From the NCBI GenBank assembly GCA_029204225.1, contig CM055095.1, forward strand, positions 25,898,503-25,962,502: a DNA stretch of 64,000 bases, given 5' to 3'. This document shows, piece by piece, positions 23,556 to 36,059 of this stretch. Every line of letters starts with the position of its first letter. Position 1 is the first letter of the stretch. Under the pieces are notes generated by a model. That model made no database searches. It was given only the letters and a program-made list of their open reading frames with translations, and was not told the origin of the DNA. A program made the position numbers and the translations under genes. The DNA is from Diphasiastrum complanatum. Lineage: Eukaryota > Streptophyta > Lycopodiopsida > Lycopodiales > Lycopodiaceae.

Positions 23556-25290
23556 ATGTCTTCTACCGATACTTCCCAGTCTCCGCGCTATATTATCCAT
23601 CGTGATGTCCCATCTGCAACGGACATCATGATTCTTCCTAGCACGAGCATGGTCATTCAGTGGATGACCCTTGCGGAGCCTCTACTCACTGCAATGGGTA
23701 TTCATGAGAGAGCCTTTTTGGGTCGTATCAATATGGATTTCATCACTCTTGCCTTCACTACGTGGAAGGAAGAGAAATCCAAGTTTTATATCACCTTCTA
23801 GGGAACCACACACAAAGTGCGCGTCACTGAGGCCACACTTGCAGCTATAGGAATCTCATCCGGTACGCAAGCCTCACCCAATCACAAGCCTTCTAAACAG
23901 GCCATCAAGCCATGCATTGACCTCACCAATGATTTGCACTAGACCAATGATGGCTACCTTCTGAAAGCCATCACTGAGCCTTCCATCCACGCAGCTGCCT
24001 AGCTGTTGAATCATTTTCTTGATGGTTGGCAACCTCAGGAAAGACCGCATCACATCTCAAATCCTTCACAAGATAGTGGAGTCCCACACCAAGTTGGCCA
24101 AAGCCCCTCTTGAACCATATAATTGGTTCAAGACTGTTTATGGTGAGCTCAAGCGAGCTATTAAGGCCAATACTAAGCAGTAGTTCACCGCTGGCTCTCT
24201 ATTGTCCCTCTTAGCTGTTTCTCACCTAGAAAACAGAATCCATGGCTTCCACCTGGATTTTGTGCTTTCTATTTACGAAGAAGCACCAGCCGAGTCATCT
24301 CATCAGGCCTCAAGTTCTCTTAGTCGTCGTCGTCCACGCAGCGAGAACGTAATTTCTGATTCGCCTTCCACGTCACGATGTCGCACTAGGCATACCTCGT
24401 CAGCTGCGCCTCCACCCCCTACTACTGTTCGCACTGAACTTTCCATTCCCCTCGCCTCTATTCCCATACAAGGACAGTCTATGACCATTGGGCCTACCAT
24501 TCTCATCACAGTTGCCCAGGCCGCCTCACCCCCGCACACCGAAACCACCTCACCCAACACATAGTTCTTCATAGATATGTTCGATGATTTTGACCCCCTT
24601 GGGGCCACCGAAATCTTTGAAATGCCCCAGAGCCCAGCGCCCTTTGAACCCCAATCCCCTGAAAGAGGATTCGGGCATATCCATGAATCTACTGTTGTTG
24701 TCGAAGATGCCAGCCAGCAACCTCACACACAAGGTAGCCCAGCCACACTGCGGGTCGACACAGCTCTAAAATCACCAAAACAGTTCGATGCCACAGTGCC
24801 TGAAGGGTTTGAAGAGGAGGATATTTTTGAAGAAGAAGAGACCGTTGCACCTATTCCATGCCTACCAAGGACAGTACCATCAGATTCTCCTGCTGCTGCC
24901 ACCTCCACGACCGTCGATTATGGTGATGCTCTAGGGTTAGTTTCAAGCCTTGGGCAAGTGATCCAGTCTATGCTGGATAAGAAGAAAGAAATGGAGCAGA
25001 GGATCTCTGATCTAGGATCCAAAAACACTCTAATCAGCCAGAAAATTGTCCAGCTAGATCGAGAGCTAAAGATAGTCAAACAACATGAAGATAAGGCTAA
25101 AAACGAAAAGAAATTGGCCCAGCAACAATTGATAGCTTGGAAACCTACATCAACTCCCTGCAAAACGCCCTGACAACCGCATAGGATCAAGTAGATAAGG
25201 CAGTGCAAGATGCCAAACAATAGGTGCAACTACTGAAGGGGCAATTACAGATGGCCGAACAAGATATGATTCTTCAAGTCAAATAATGGT
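23556..25290 (+). mobile_element. Third ORF of copy B (globular N-terminus, linker, coiled coil), fossil
   Basis: The start is MSSTDTSQSP. The N-terminal part has LGRINMDFITLAFTTWKEEK and a DGYLLKAITEPSIHAAA-like stretch that is also recognisable in copies A and C. A Ser/Pro/Thr-rich and acidic linker follows, then a coiled coil (LGQVIQSMLDKKKEMEQRI... onward, 24940-25130). It sits between pol and the missing 3' LTR, the position of the extra ORF in Athila-type elements. No transmembrane segment is obvious, so an envelope role is not supported. Function unknown; the reading frame is broken. Confidence 0.6.
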
Positions 25291-25817
25291 TGGAAAAAGA
25301 TGTATGCAACTTTCATTGATGACTTTAGTAGGTATACTTGGGTCTATCTTCTTAAAAACAAGGATAAAGTGTTTGCTGCATTGGTCAAGTTCAAAAATGA
25401 AATGGAAAACCAATTCAATACAAAGATCAAATGCTTAAGATCAGATAATGGAGGGGAATACACTTCAACTAAGCTCAAAGATTTTTGCATAGCATATGGG
25501 ATTAAGAGGGAGTACTCTAGTCCTAGGACTTCACAACAGAATGGAGTGGCCAAGAGGAAGAATAGAATCCTTTGTGAATGTGCCAAGGCAATGAGACTAC
25601 ATAAAAATCTTCGTAAGTATTTTTGGGGGGAAGCTTTAGCATGTGCCAACAATCTTTGTAACAGGTGGACAAGTGATTCCTTGGACGGTAAAACTCCTTT
25701 TGAGGTCCTTTATGGTACAAGGCCAAGTGTCAAGCATTGTAGGATCTTTGGTTGTACTTGTTTTGTCAACATCACTCTTGATGATAGAACTAAAGAAGAT
25801 CCTTCATCAAAGAAGGG

Positions 25818-26564
25818 TGTAGTGGGTTTCTTTCCTTGCCTAACCTGAATCCAAGATCTAGTCAATCTAGCATCAAAGAGATGGAGTTAGCTGTCACGCG
25901 TAGGTTCGTTCCCATGAGAGCGATAGTATAGTTCAGATTTCAACATGAATGGAGGACCTAACACTAACATCCATTAACACTAACATCCATTAACCCTACT
26001 TCCATTAACCCTAAATCCACAACAATGATAGAAACTTACTCTTATCTCCCTCCTTTTCTCTCTCACAAAAAGCATAAGAAATAGCAATCCCAATAATGAT
26101 CAAATCCAACAATTAGCAAAATCCAAAGAAAGCATGAGAAATGGAGGAAAAGAAAGGAAGAGCAAGGACATTCATCAATCCATTTCTAAAGAGAACCAAT
26201 CTGCTTTATTGAAATGAGGAAATGAACATCAAGAGCAACTCGAGTTGGTCCCTTTTTATAGTAGAGAGGAGGACCCTGGCCTCTGAATCCTATTGGTCTA
26301 ATCTTGCCTCTCTTTTTATTCAAATTTAAAAAAGTGTGGGAACCATCAAAATTGGAGGGAAACCCAACTTTATTCACTAACTTGACATTTAGGCCCTGCG
26401 ACATAAAGTCCCGTAAAAAGGCCTAAAATCCTTTTATCAACATTTAACTAATCAATCAAATAACTATGTGGTCATCGGATTGGACTTACACACGCAGGGT
26501 GCCAAATCCTTCTCACTTATTAACTAGGATTAGGGTTGCCTTGGGATCCGCAAACCCTCCAACA
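25818..26564 (-). repeat. 3' LTR of gypsy copy A
   Basis: 747 bp, plus-strand ends TGTAGTGGG and CCTCCAACA. A TATA-like TTTTTATAGTAG lies near 26253, and an AATAAAG signal in element sense lies at the end of the CAATCTGCTTTATTG segment. About 48 bp shorter than its partner, which carries an extra internal repeat of ACTAACATCCATTAA. Confidence 0.93.
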
Positions 26565-28379
26565 ATATCCCCCACCGGGCCAATTTCTTTTCGCTTTCAG
26601 TCTTATCTTCATGTTGTTTGACTATCTTTAGCTCTCGATCTAGCTGGACAATTTTCTGGCTGATTAGAGTGTTTTTGGATCCTAGATCAGAGATCCTCTG
26701 CTCCATTTCCTTCTTCTTATCCAGCATAGACTGGATCACTTGCCCAAGGCTTGAAACTAACCCTAGAGCATCACCAAAATCGATGGTCGTGGAGGTGGTA
26801 GTAGCAGGAGAACCTGATGGTACTGTCCTTGGTAGGCATGGAATAGGTGCCATGGTCTCTTCTTCTTCCAAAATATCCTCCTCTTCAAACCCTTCAAGCA
26901 CTGTGACGTCGAACTGTTTTGGTGATTTTATAGCTGTGTCGACCCAAAGTGTGGCTGGGCTACCTTGTGTGTGAGGTTGTTGGCTGGCATCTTCGACACC
27001 AATAGTAGATTCATGGATATGTCTGAATCCTCTTCCAGGGGATTGGGGTTTAAAGGGTGATGGGCTCTAGGGCATTTCAAAGATTTCGATGGCCCCAAGG
27101 GGGTCGGAATCATCGAACATATCCATGAAGAATTGTGTGTTGGGTGAGGTGGCTTCGGTGTGCGGGAGTGAGGTGGCCTGGGCAGCTGTGATGGGAATGG
27201 TAGGCCCAATGGTCACAGACTGTCCTTGTATGGGAATAGAGGCGACGAAAGCATCAGAGGTGAGGGAAATGGGAAGTTCAATGCGAACAACAGCAGGGCT
27301 AGAGGCGCAGCTGACGAGGTATGCCTAGTGCGACGTCGTGACGTGGAAGGCGAGTCAAGAATTACGATCTCGCTGCATGGACGACGATGACTATGAGAAC
27401 TTGAGGCCTGATGAGATGACTCGACCAGTGCTTCTTCGTAAACCGAAAGCACAAAATCCAGGTGGAAGCCATGGATTCTGTTTTCTAGGTGAGAAGCGGC
27501 TAAGAGGGACAATAGAGAGCCAACGGCGAACTGCTGCTTAGTATTGGCCTTAATAGCTCGCTTGAGCTCACCAGAAATAGTCTTGAACCAGTTATATGGT
27601 TCAAGAGGGGCTTTGGCCAACTTGGTGTGGGACCCCACTATCATGTGAAGAATTTGAGATGTGATGCGATCTTTCCTGAGGTTGCCAACCATCAAGAAAA
27701 TGATTCAATAGCTAGGCAGCTACGTGGATGGAAGGCTCAGTGATGGCTTCCAGAAGGTAGCCATCATTGGTCCAGTGCAGATTGTTGGTGAGGTCAATGT
27801 ATGGCTTAATGGCCTGTTTGGCGTCTTGTGATTGGGTGAGGCTTGCGTACCGGATGAGATTCCTATAGCTGCAAGTGCGGCCTCAATGACGCGCACTTTG
27901 TGTGTGGCTCCCTGGAAGGTGATATAAAACTTGGATTTCTCTTCCTTCCACGTACTGAAGGCAAGAGTGATGAAATCCATATTGATACGACCCAAAAAGG
28001 TTCTCTCATGAATACCCATTCAGTGAGTAGAGGCTCCGCAAGGGTCATCCACTGAGTAACCATGCTTGTGCTAGGAAGAATCATGATGTCCGTTGCAGAT
28101 GGGACATCGCGATGGATAGTATAGTGCGGAGTATTGGAAAGTATCGGTAGAAGACATGATGATCAGAAAGGAATTATAAATGCGTGAAAGTGTATCAGAA
28201 GGCAATGCAGGAAATTGGAAGGCTTTGGTCGCAAGAAAAATTCGCAAAAGCTTCGCTAGCACAAGTGGAATGAATCGAATTCAGCCAACTTATAGGTGAA
28301 TTTGGTCAGTCTATTACACTGAATAGTAGTTCGGCTGATCAGTTCTGAACAAAAATTTGCAGGCATGTACAGTACTGTA

Positions 28380-28760
28380 AAAATAGGCTATAAAAATCTC
28401 GGCGAAGATTTCTAAGGATCTGAACCTACCAGGCAAACGTTTTTCAAGGCTGGCGAAGAATGAACCTTCGCCCAGGAAGGTCCTTCGCCCAGGTACTGTC
28501 ATAAATGCATTTTTTCACAATCTGAACCTATGGACAATCTAATTTTGACATTTTAAGATCATCTAGCAAGTCGACGAAGGTTCATAATGAGGTTATGATG
28601 CTCGGCGCCCAAAATGGCATATCACTGAACATTCGCCTGACTCAAAAATTGAATTTTCTCTTGTCAGAAACCTTCGCCTGCCTTAATTTAGGTAAATCAA
28701 GGGTGGATGTACAGTCTGAGAGCTCAGCGAAGGTTTTTGATACTGTATTGGCAAAACCTG
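28380..28760 (-). promoter_or_regulatory. Intergenic zone of copy A: iterated AACCTTCGCC motif
   Basis: At least eight forms of AACCTTCGCC or its complement lie between 28395 and 28740, in both orientations, between pol and the third ORF. The TATAAGTTGGCTGAATTCGA segment (near 28274-28293, read on minus) and the third-ORF start at 28157 follow. The layout is the same as in copy B. Confidence 0.6.
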
Positions 28761-31700
28761 CCCAAAACAGTGGTTTCCTAAGGCATTTTCCATCAAAAAT
28801 TTTGTGTTGTCTTTTCCTATGTTGATGATTTCCTGACTTTTGCTCATCAGTTTTTCCTTATTATTATTATTTTTTTTAACTGTCTTTTTTCAAAAAATTT
28901 AGCAAAATAAATACTTAAAACAAAAAATTGAAAAACAAATAGATTAAAAAACCCATTGAGATCAGGCTTGCTGAACTGGCGGAGCAGGCTGCCAAAACTT
29001 GCGTAATCGACTACCATTTACCGGAGTATCAAATTGTTTTCCATCCAAGTGCTCAAGAATTACTACGCCATAGTTCAAGATTTCCTTCACTTTATACGGG
29101 CCTTCACTAGTAAACTTCAACTTACCCTTGATCAGCTTGGTTGTGTACATCAGTGCAAGATGTCCTGCTTTCAGATCTTTTTTGTGCAATCGACGATCGT
29201 GCCATGCCTTGCGGCGGGCTTTCTCTGCTGCTAAAGCATGAATTGCCATCAATCGGGTTTCACGTAATTTGTGCAACGCTTCATGATGGAGTTGTAAAGA
29301 CATATCATCATTTAATCGTTCCGTTGCTACTATGCGTAAAGATGGGATTAAAAATTCAATTGGCATAACAACATCTTGACCATAAACCAGTTGAAAAGGT
29401 GTTTAAATTGTACTATTTTTGTAAGCGGTTTTGAATGCCCATAATGCTGCATACAGTTTATGTTCCCAATCAGACTGACTTGCTTCAACTGTCTTTGTCA
29501 TAATGGTGCAGAGAATCTTATTGGAAGATTCAGCTCGTCCATTCCCTCTGGGATAATAGGGAGTACTAAATCTGTGTATAACAAAAAGATCTTCCAGTAA
29601 ACACTTTATGGTTCGATTAACAAAGTGTGTACCCCGATCATTGACAATTTCGATCGGACATCCAAATTTGATTATAATATTTTCATATAGAAACTTGGTC
29701 GCAGATTTCTCATCAGCCACTTTGACAGCTTTGGCTTCAACCCACTTGGTCATATAATCAGTTGCGAAGATAATGTATTGGGCCTGAGATCCTTGCGGAG
29801 CAGGATGAATAGGACCAACATAATCCAGTCCCCATTTTTCAAACGGTGCTTGCGATAAAACCGGATGTAAGGGTTCATGATTCTGTCGAGTAGGCCGTTG
29901 TGCTCGCTGACCGACATCGCATGTCTGAATAAAAAATTTTGTGTCCTTATGAAGCGTAGGCCACCAACAACCGGATTGCAAAAGTTTGTGAACAGTAATA
30001 TATGTAGAGAAATGTCCTCCACCCATGCCATCATGTGAAAACATGATTAAATCTGGTACTTCATGTGGTAAAAGACATCTTCGTAAAATATTATCTGCTC
30101 CACGACGATACAATTGTCCTGCAATTAATTGATAAGGTTGAGCCTTATGGATCAATTGTCTTTTCTATACTTTTGTCAAAGAGTCATTTGGTTGTCCTAG
30201 CATCAGGTACTCAACAATATCTGCCGCCCACTCAGGTATGCTTCAACATAGAACAATGCAGCATCTGGTAGTTCATCATCCACTTCAGTATTAACTGGTG
30301 CGGATTCAATTCGCGAAACATGATCGGCTAGATAATGTTGCTTTCCCTTTTGAACCACAATTCGAAAGTCAAATTCAGTCAATAATATAACCATCTTGCA
30401 ATACGTCCAGTATTACATGTCTTGTTTACCAAGTAAAGTAACGGTTGATGATCCATATAAAATACAAAGTGCGTTTCCATGAGGTAGTGACAAAATTTTC
30501 GAACAGAAAAAATCATGGCCAACGCTTCCAATGGCGTATTTTGAGGCATCTGTATGAACACGAAACTCTCATGTCCAATCTGGAGAACACAGTATTGGTG
30601 CTGAAGTTAATGCTTTTTTTAGCTTTTCAAAGGCTTCTAACGCCTCTACTGTCAAATAGAAACAATAGTTAATTTGTATATAGGTCGTGCTAAATCCGCA
30701 AAGAAGATAATAAAAATTCGATAGTAGTTCGCATGACCCATAAACATATAAACTCCTCGAATTGTTGTTGGCGGTGGCAATTCCACAATAACTTTGATCT
30801 TAGAATAATCGGTGGCAATACCATGTCTTGATATCACATGTCCAAGCACAACTCCGTGCAAAACCCATATCTGGCATTTTTCTGGATTCAGAGAAATCTA
30901 ATATTTGCGACATCTTTCAAATACTTTCTCCAATCGATCCAGGTGGTCTGTATCTGTACTATGAACTCCCAAGTCATCCAAGTAAATTTCAAAGAATTTT
31001 TGCAGATAATCTTCAAAGCCAAATTGCATTACTCTTTGGAATGAACTTGTCCAAATGGCATTACTTTGTAAGCATAGGTGTCCCATTCTGTTGCAAAAGC
31101 AGTTTTCTGATGATCGGCAGGTGCAATCTTAACCTGGTTGTAACCACTAAATTCATCCAGGAAACTATAAGCTTCTGCTCCAACAAGGCGATCCAAAATG
31201 CTTTCAGTAAAAGGTAATGGAAAGTGATCCTTCCGTGTCATTTTATTCAATGCTTTGAGATTCACACAGATTCGAAATTTCCCATTTTTCTTAGGAGCAA
31301 TGACAATCGGTGAAATCCATTCTGTATGTTTGATCTCATAAATGAAATCGGCGTCAAGCAATCTCTAAAGTTCTTTCTTTCTGCAACATTAGAATTACAA
31401 CGATAGAACTTTGTAACCTTTGGAACTGCATCAAGTACTAAAGGTATGGTATGTTCAATCACTGATGTGGGAATACCCTTCAAATCTTGATAATTCCATA
31501 CAAATCAATCTTGATACTTAATAAGTAACAAACGGAGTGCTTGATACTGTTCAGGAGTAAGTTGTGATCCCACTTGTACAATATTTTTCAGTTCTCCTGG
31601 TTCAGCAAGATTCATTGGCTGCGTCCTAGCTGGGCCATTGTAAACCTCTTTAGATTCCGGCATGTGTTCTTCAAGTTCACGATGTGCTCTAGGTAATATG

Positions 31701-34700
31701 ATAACCACATCATCCAGTGTATAACATTTAAAATGCTCTGGCATATCATGCTGGACTACATTTGCTTGTACTTTTTTGAAAGGACTTGTCTTGGATTTTT
31801 GTTTAGTCTTCTTAGTAGGAATTGATCGTGGAGGTGATGACTTTCGGGATGATAAATCTTTCTTCACAGGTGAAGACTTCCTAGACGATGATGTCTTGCT
31901 AGAAATCTGACTTGAAGAATCATTCTTGACTTTTCCTTCGCCTTTATCCAATAGAGGTGGCACTTCCTTTGAATCGATCTTTTGAGGGGAATTTTTTCAT
32001 TTCAGGACTGTATTATAATGTTTCTTAGCTTGTTTCTTTGTCATCGAACCTGTGATCCTGTCTCCCTTCAATATAACTGCTTTGGGCGATTTGATTGTTG
32101 GTTCATCAGGAATATTACGCACTCCAAATCTAGTCGGATCCATATGATGTAGAATCGGTTCATCCGTAAGTTCTGCATTGCCATCATAAGTTAAGGCATG
32201 GCTCACTGGTATAAGATCATCCTCAATTGGATCTTGTATAGGTTCCGTTGATATCTAGGCTACATTCAACACATTTAGTGGAAACTTGATTGGCGTATCC
32301 AATGTTCGATCTAATAAGAAAATCTCGCTCAACTCTGATTGAATACTTGTTGACATATATATCTTGTTGTACAATCAATTGTTGCAAGAGTTTCATTCCA
32401 ATTGACAGTATCCGTAGGAGAATCGTAGTGAACTCCCAATTTTTTCTCTGGTCGATCACAAGTGTGATCAGTTGTTGATGAATCGTCATCTACTTTTTGA
32501 ACCACTGGTTTGATAGTCCAAGTCGTAGGATCAACTTTAACTGCACGTTCACGATTTTCAAAAGTGATTTTTCCGGTACTCCAGTTATGAGTTACTTGCG
32601 CAACTCGTAACTGTGGACGTCCTAAGAGAACTCGGTAGACATTTGGTGCTTCTGGTAAGTCCATCACGACGAAAGTAATGACGAACTGTACTCCTGCAAT
32701 CCTGACAGGTATATCTTCTACCATTCCTCGTGGACGAATTGTCGTTTGATCAACTAGCTTAATAGCAAAAGTAGCAGGCTTAATCTTTGTAAGGCCCCAT
32801 TTTGTACATAGCTTCGTAGAAATTAGGTTAACTCCTAAACTACCATCTATCACGGATGCAAAGCATCAAAGTAGTGCTCTGGACCAATTTCTCGAGGGTT
32901 GTTGTTGAGCGGAAGCATAAATGGCATATTGTTCTGAAGATCCACCTTTCTGATCATTACCAGAGCTCCATTGCTCAGCACTTCTGTAAGGTTCTGGTTC
33001 CATCAAATTGGCAGGAGTAGCAGAGTGTTTTGGTGGGGCAGGCAAAGCTAGACGTTCTGGGTATCCAAGAGTAGATTGTCGCAGTCTTGCTGCTGGATTT
33101 CCTCCATACTGTGGTTCTCGATATCCCATCTGGGCATACCGTTGATGAATTATCCTAGGGTTGAAGTTGCAAAAAACAGTCTCATGGTCAGGTGAATTAC
33201 ACAGATGGCAAACACTGATTTTCATTTGTTTTTTCAATTGATGACACTCGTTCATTGTGTGATTTCCTGTACAAATAGAACACCAGACATTTTTCCTTGT
33301 AGGAAAAGTCTTTGCAAACTTCTTAGGTTCCTTGTTCGCTTCTCCATGGAAATTTTCCAATGCTTTGATCTTCTCATCAAATTTCAATTGCAACTTTTCC
33401 ATCTGTTTCTGCTGGGTCTTCCCAAGTTTCTCGAACTTATTGAGCATCATTTCTGCAGTAGCATTGGCATTCGTTGATGCAATAGTGGTGGATGTCGTAG
33501 TAGTCTGCCCTACTGTATAAGACAACATACTGACATTCGGCTCATCATCTAAATCTTCATCCTCCTCCCAAATTGCATCGTCCATAGCATTTTGCAAAAG
33601 TGCGTACTCATTATGACGTTTCAGCTCACGTCTGATCCGTTTAGGTAGACCTGACAAAAACCACATAATCATGGCATTTTCATTAATCAGTTCAGGTTCA
33701 CATTCAAATCTAAGATGTTTCACCCTTTCGATGTAATCTCAAACCATTTCCCGCTTTCCCATTTTAACTTTACTTAAAAGTAGGAAAGGGTCTTCCATAA
33801 ACTTCCGCGGTTTGAATCGTGTGATAAGGGCTCGTTTAACAACCTCCCAATCTGTACGTTCAGTTTCATCTTGGTTATACTACCAATCTTGTGCTGCGCC
33901 TATTAAGGCCATAGGAAATAGCTTAACTTTATCTTGAGGATAAATCTCACCATAGACCTCACAAGATTCAGCATAGATCTGATAAAAATCTAACTGGATC
34001 TGTTAACCCATTATATTTGGGTAGATCCAATCGGGGTGCTCTTCTAACAATAATTGGATTGACCTCCTGTGGAGCACCTCCAGGAGCAGCTCCAGGGGCA
34101 GCCATCTTTACAAATTTAGATAGTCAATAATGAGATTGGATATAGATTTTTCCAAAAAAACTATCTCAGATTAGATCTGCTAGCTCTATTTCACTTTTCA
34201 AGAATCTGATTCTATATGATGAAAAACTTTTTGAAATTCGATCAATCGATACTTCTCAAAAATGATAAATCTCTCAGAATCCGATTCAGAATATATCAGA
34301 AGGTTTCGGCGAAGGATCAAGAGTAATACTGGTAATTTTGCAAAAAAAAAGTGACTTTTTTGGCAAAAATATGACAATATGACAACCGATCCTCTAAAAC
34401 CCTTTCTATTTTTGGTATTATTCTTCGCCAACCTGGCAGTAGATAGATCTGAATCACATCTAAGCACAGTGAATCGGGCAAAGGTTCTTTTTCTGTATTT
34501 TTTAGGGTTTTGATAATTTTTTGTGTTTTTTGGTGGTTTTTCTGATGTTTCTGGAAATCTGCTAGGAATTAATCTTCGCCCTTCAAACTAAAGGTTTTGT
34601 AAACAAAACCAAAAGTGTCTGCAACTCGGCGAAGGTTTCCTGAAAGAGGGTAAAAAGTTCTGAGCTTTGATGACGCTTTTTGCCTCTTTTTGACCAAATT

Positions 34701-34954
34701 TGATAGATTTGACCGATTTTTGCTATTTTCTCTGATATCTCAGATCCAAATGGATCTTAAGATTGGTGATCTGAATAGCTTTCGCTGTTTAATAATTAGA
34801 TTAGATTTCAAACAAGCAAATCCACTCAAATCAAGCAAAATCAATCCCAAACTAACCCTAAAATCTAGATTTAACACTAATCATGCCACGACAAGATGCC
34901 TAATGCAAGCTAACCATCAACCAAACATGCTGCAAACTGAAAAATTGGCATAGC

Positions 34955-34974
34955 TCCCCGACAACGGCGCCAAG
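34955..34974 (-). other. tRNA-Asp primer-binding site of copy A
   Basis: On the minus strand TGGCGCCGTTGTCGGGGA lies 3 bp inside the 5' LTR. It is the complement of the plant tRNA-Asp(GTC) 3' end (CCCCGGCAACGGCGCCA) with one mismatch. This start site for minus-strand cDNA identifies the element's 5' side. Confidence 0.9.
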
Positions 34975-34976
34975 AT

Positions 34977-35771
34977 TGTAGTGGGTTTCTTTCCTTGCCT
35001 AACCTGAATCCAAGATTTAGTCAATCTAGCATCAAAGAGACGGAGTTAGTTGTCACGCGTAGGTTCGTTCTCATGAGAGCGATAGTATAGTTCAGATTTC
35101 AACATGAATGGAGGATCTAACACTAACATCCATTAACTGAATGCAGGATCTAACACTAACATCCATTAACACTAAGCATTAACACTAACATCCATTAATC
35201 CTACTTCCATTAACCCTAAATCCACAACAATGATAGAAACTTACTCTTCTCTCTCTCCTTTTCTCTCTCACAAAAAGCATAAGAAATAGCAATTCCAATA
35301 ATGATCAAATCCAACAATTAGCAAAATCCAAAGAAAGCATGAGAAATGGAGGTAAAGAAAGGAAGAGCAAGGACTTTCATCAATCCATTTCTAAAGAGAA
35401 CCAATCTGCTTTATTGAAATGAGAAAATGAACATCAGGAGCAACTCGAGTTGGTCTCTTTTTATAGTAGAGAGGAGGACCCTGGCCTCTGAATCCTATTG
35501 GTCCAGTCTTGCCTCTCTTTTTATTCAAATTTAAAAAAGTGTGAGAACCATCAAAATTGGAGGGAAACCCAACTTTATTCACTAATTTGACATTTAGGCC
35601 CTACGACATTAAAAGTCCCGCAAAAAGGCCTAAAGTCCTTTTATCAACATTTAACTAATCAATCAAATAACTATGTGGTCATCGGGTTGGACTTACACAC
35701 GTAGGGTGCCAAATCTCTCTCACTTATTAACTAGGGTTAGGGTTGCCTTGGGATCTGCAAACCTTCCAACA
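34977..35771 (-). repeat. 5' LTR of gypsy copy A
   Basis: 795 bp with TG...CA ends. It carries the element promoter on the minus strand (TTTTTATAGTAG read in reverse near 35460) and is flanked outside by the AAGGG target duplication. Confidence 0.93.
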
Positions 35772-36059
35772 AAGGGTGTGTTTGTTGGCTATAGTGAAGT
35801 AAGCAAGGCTTACAAGGTTTACATTCCTTCAACAAGAAAAGTTCTCATTTTTAGAGATGTCATCTTTGAAGAAGGCAATGTACCAAAGAAAGTTGGCGTT
35901 GATGAAACTAACAATCTTCATGTTGTTTCTCCTAGCTTTCTTGATGGTGATGGATCTATGGATGATGGTGGTGGAGATGCCTCTCCAAGTCAAGTTCCAA
36001 GAAGATCCTCAAGGCAAAGGGAAAAGCCAACATAGCTTACATATCATGAGAAGCAAGTT

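Larger units (their letters stand above)
15885..25298 (+). mobile_element. Gypsy copy B, plus strand (tRNA-Asp-primed, OTA/Tat-Athila-like)
   Basis: The order is a partial 5' LTR (15885-16367), a primer site resembling the tRNA-Asp complement (16371-16390), a leader (16391-17590), a protease/gag-tail region present twice (17597-21354), RT (21355-22400; SGYNQVKIAP, EIYLDDLG), an integrase C-terminal piece (22400-22770), an intergenic zone (22771-23555) and the third ORF (23556-25290). The protease shows VIDGSSGVNLIS, and a knuckle CDCGYGHCYKDC lies at 19420-19455. The copy is close to copy A. Its 3' LTR is not present; the sequence passes into copia integrase. Broken in many places (well over ten) and structurally incomplete. 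Confidence 0.9.
25818..35771 (-). mobile_element. Gypsy copy A, minus strand, structurally complete (9.95 kb)
   Basis: In element direction: 5' LTR (35771-34977), tRNA-Asp primer site (34974-34955), leader, gag (start at 34105, down to about 32870; knuckles CSICTGNHTMNEC and CHLCNSPDHETVFC), protease (VIDGSLGVNLIS), RT (FSGYNQVKIAP, EIYLDDLGVHS), RNase H, integrase (30155-29403 and a C-terminal part to 28962; GLDYVGPIHP, NDRGTHF), third ORF (28157-26580), polypurine tract GGTGGGGGATAT, 3' LTR (26564-25818). Target duplication AAGGG lies at 25813-25817 and 35772-35776. The primer type, the DGSS-type protease and the extra 3' ORF place it near the Tat/Athila branch. Complete in layout but not intact: of the order of ten breaks. 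LTRs differ by a few percent plus small length changes, so it is fairly young. Confidence 0.93.

Noticed and set aside
25960-26010. CCATTAACCCTAA repeats resembling telomere DNA
   Set aside because: Spacing and unit differ from the plant telomere repeat, and the block is an internal repeat of the copy A LTR.
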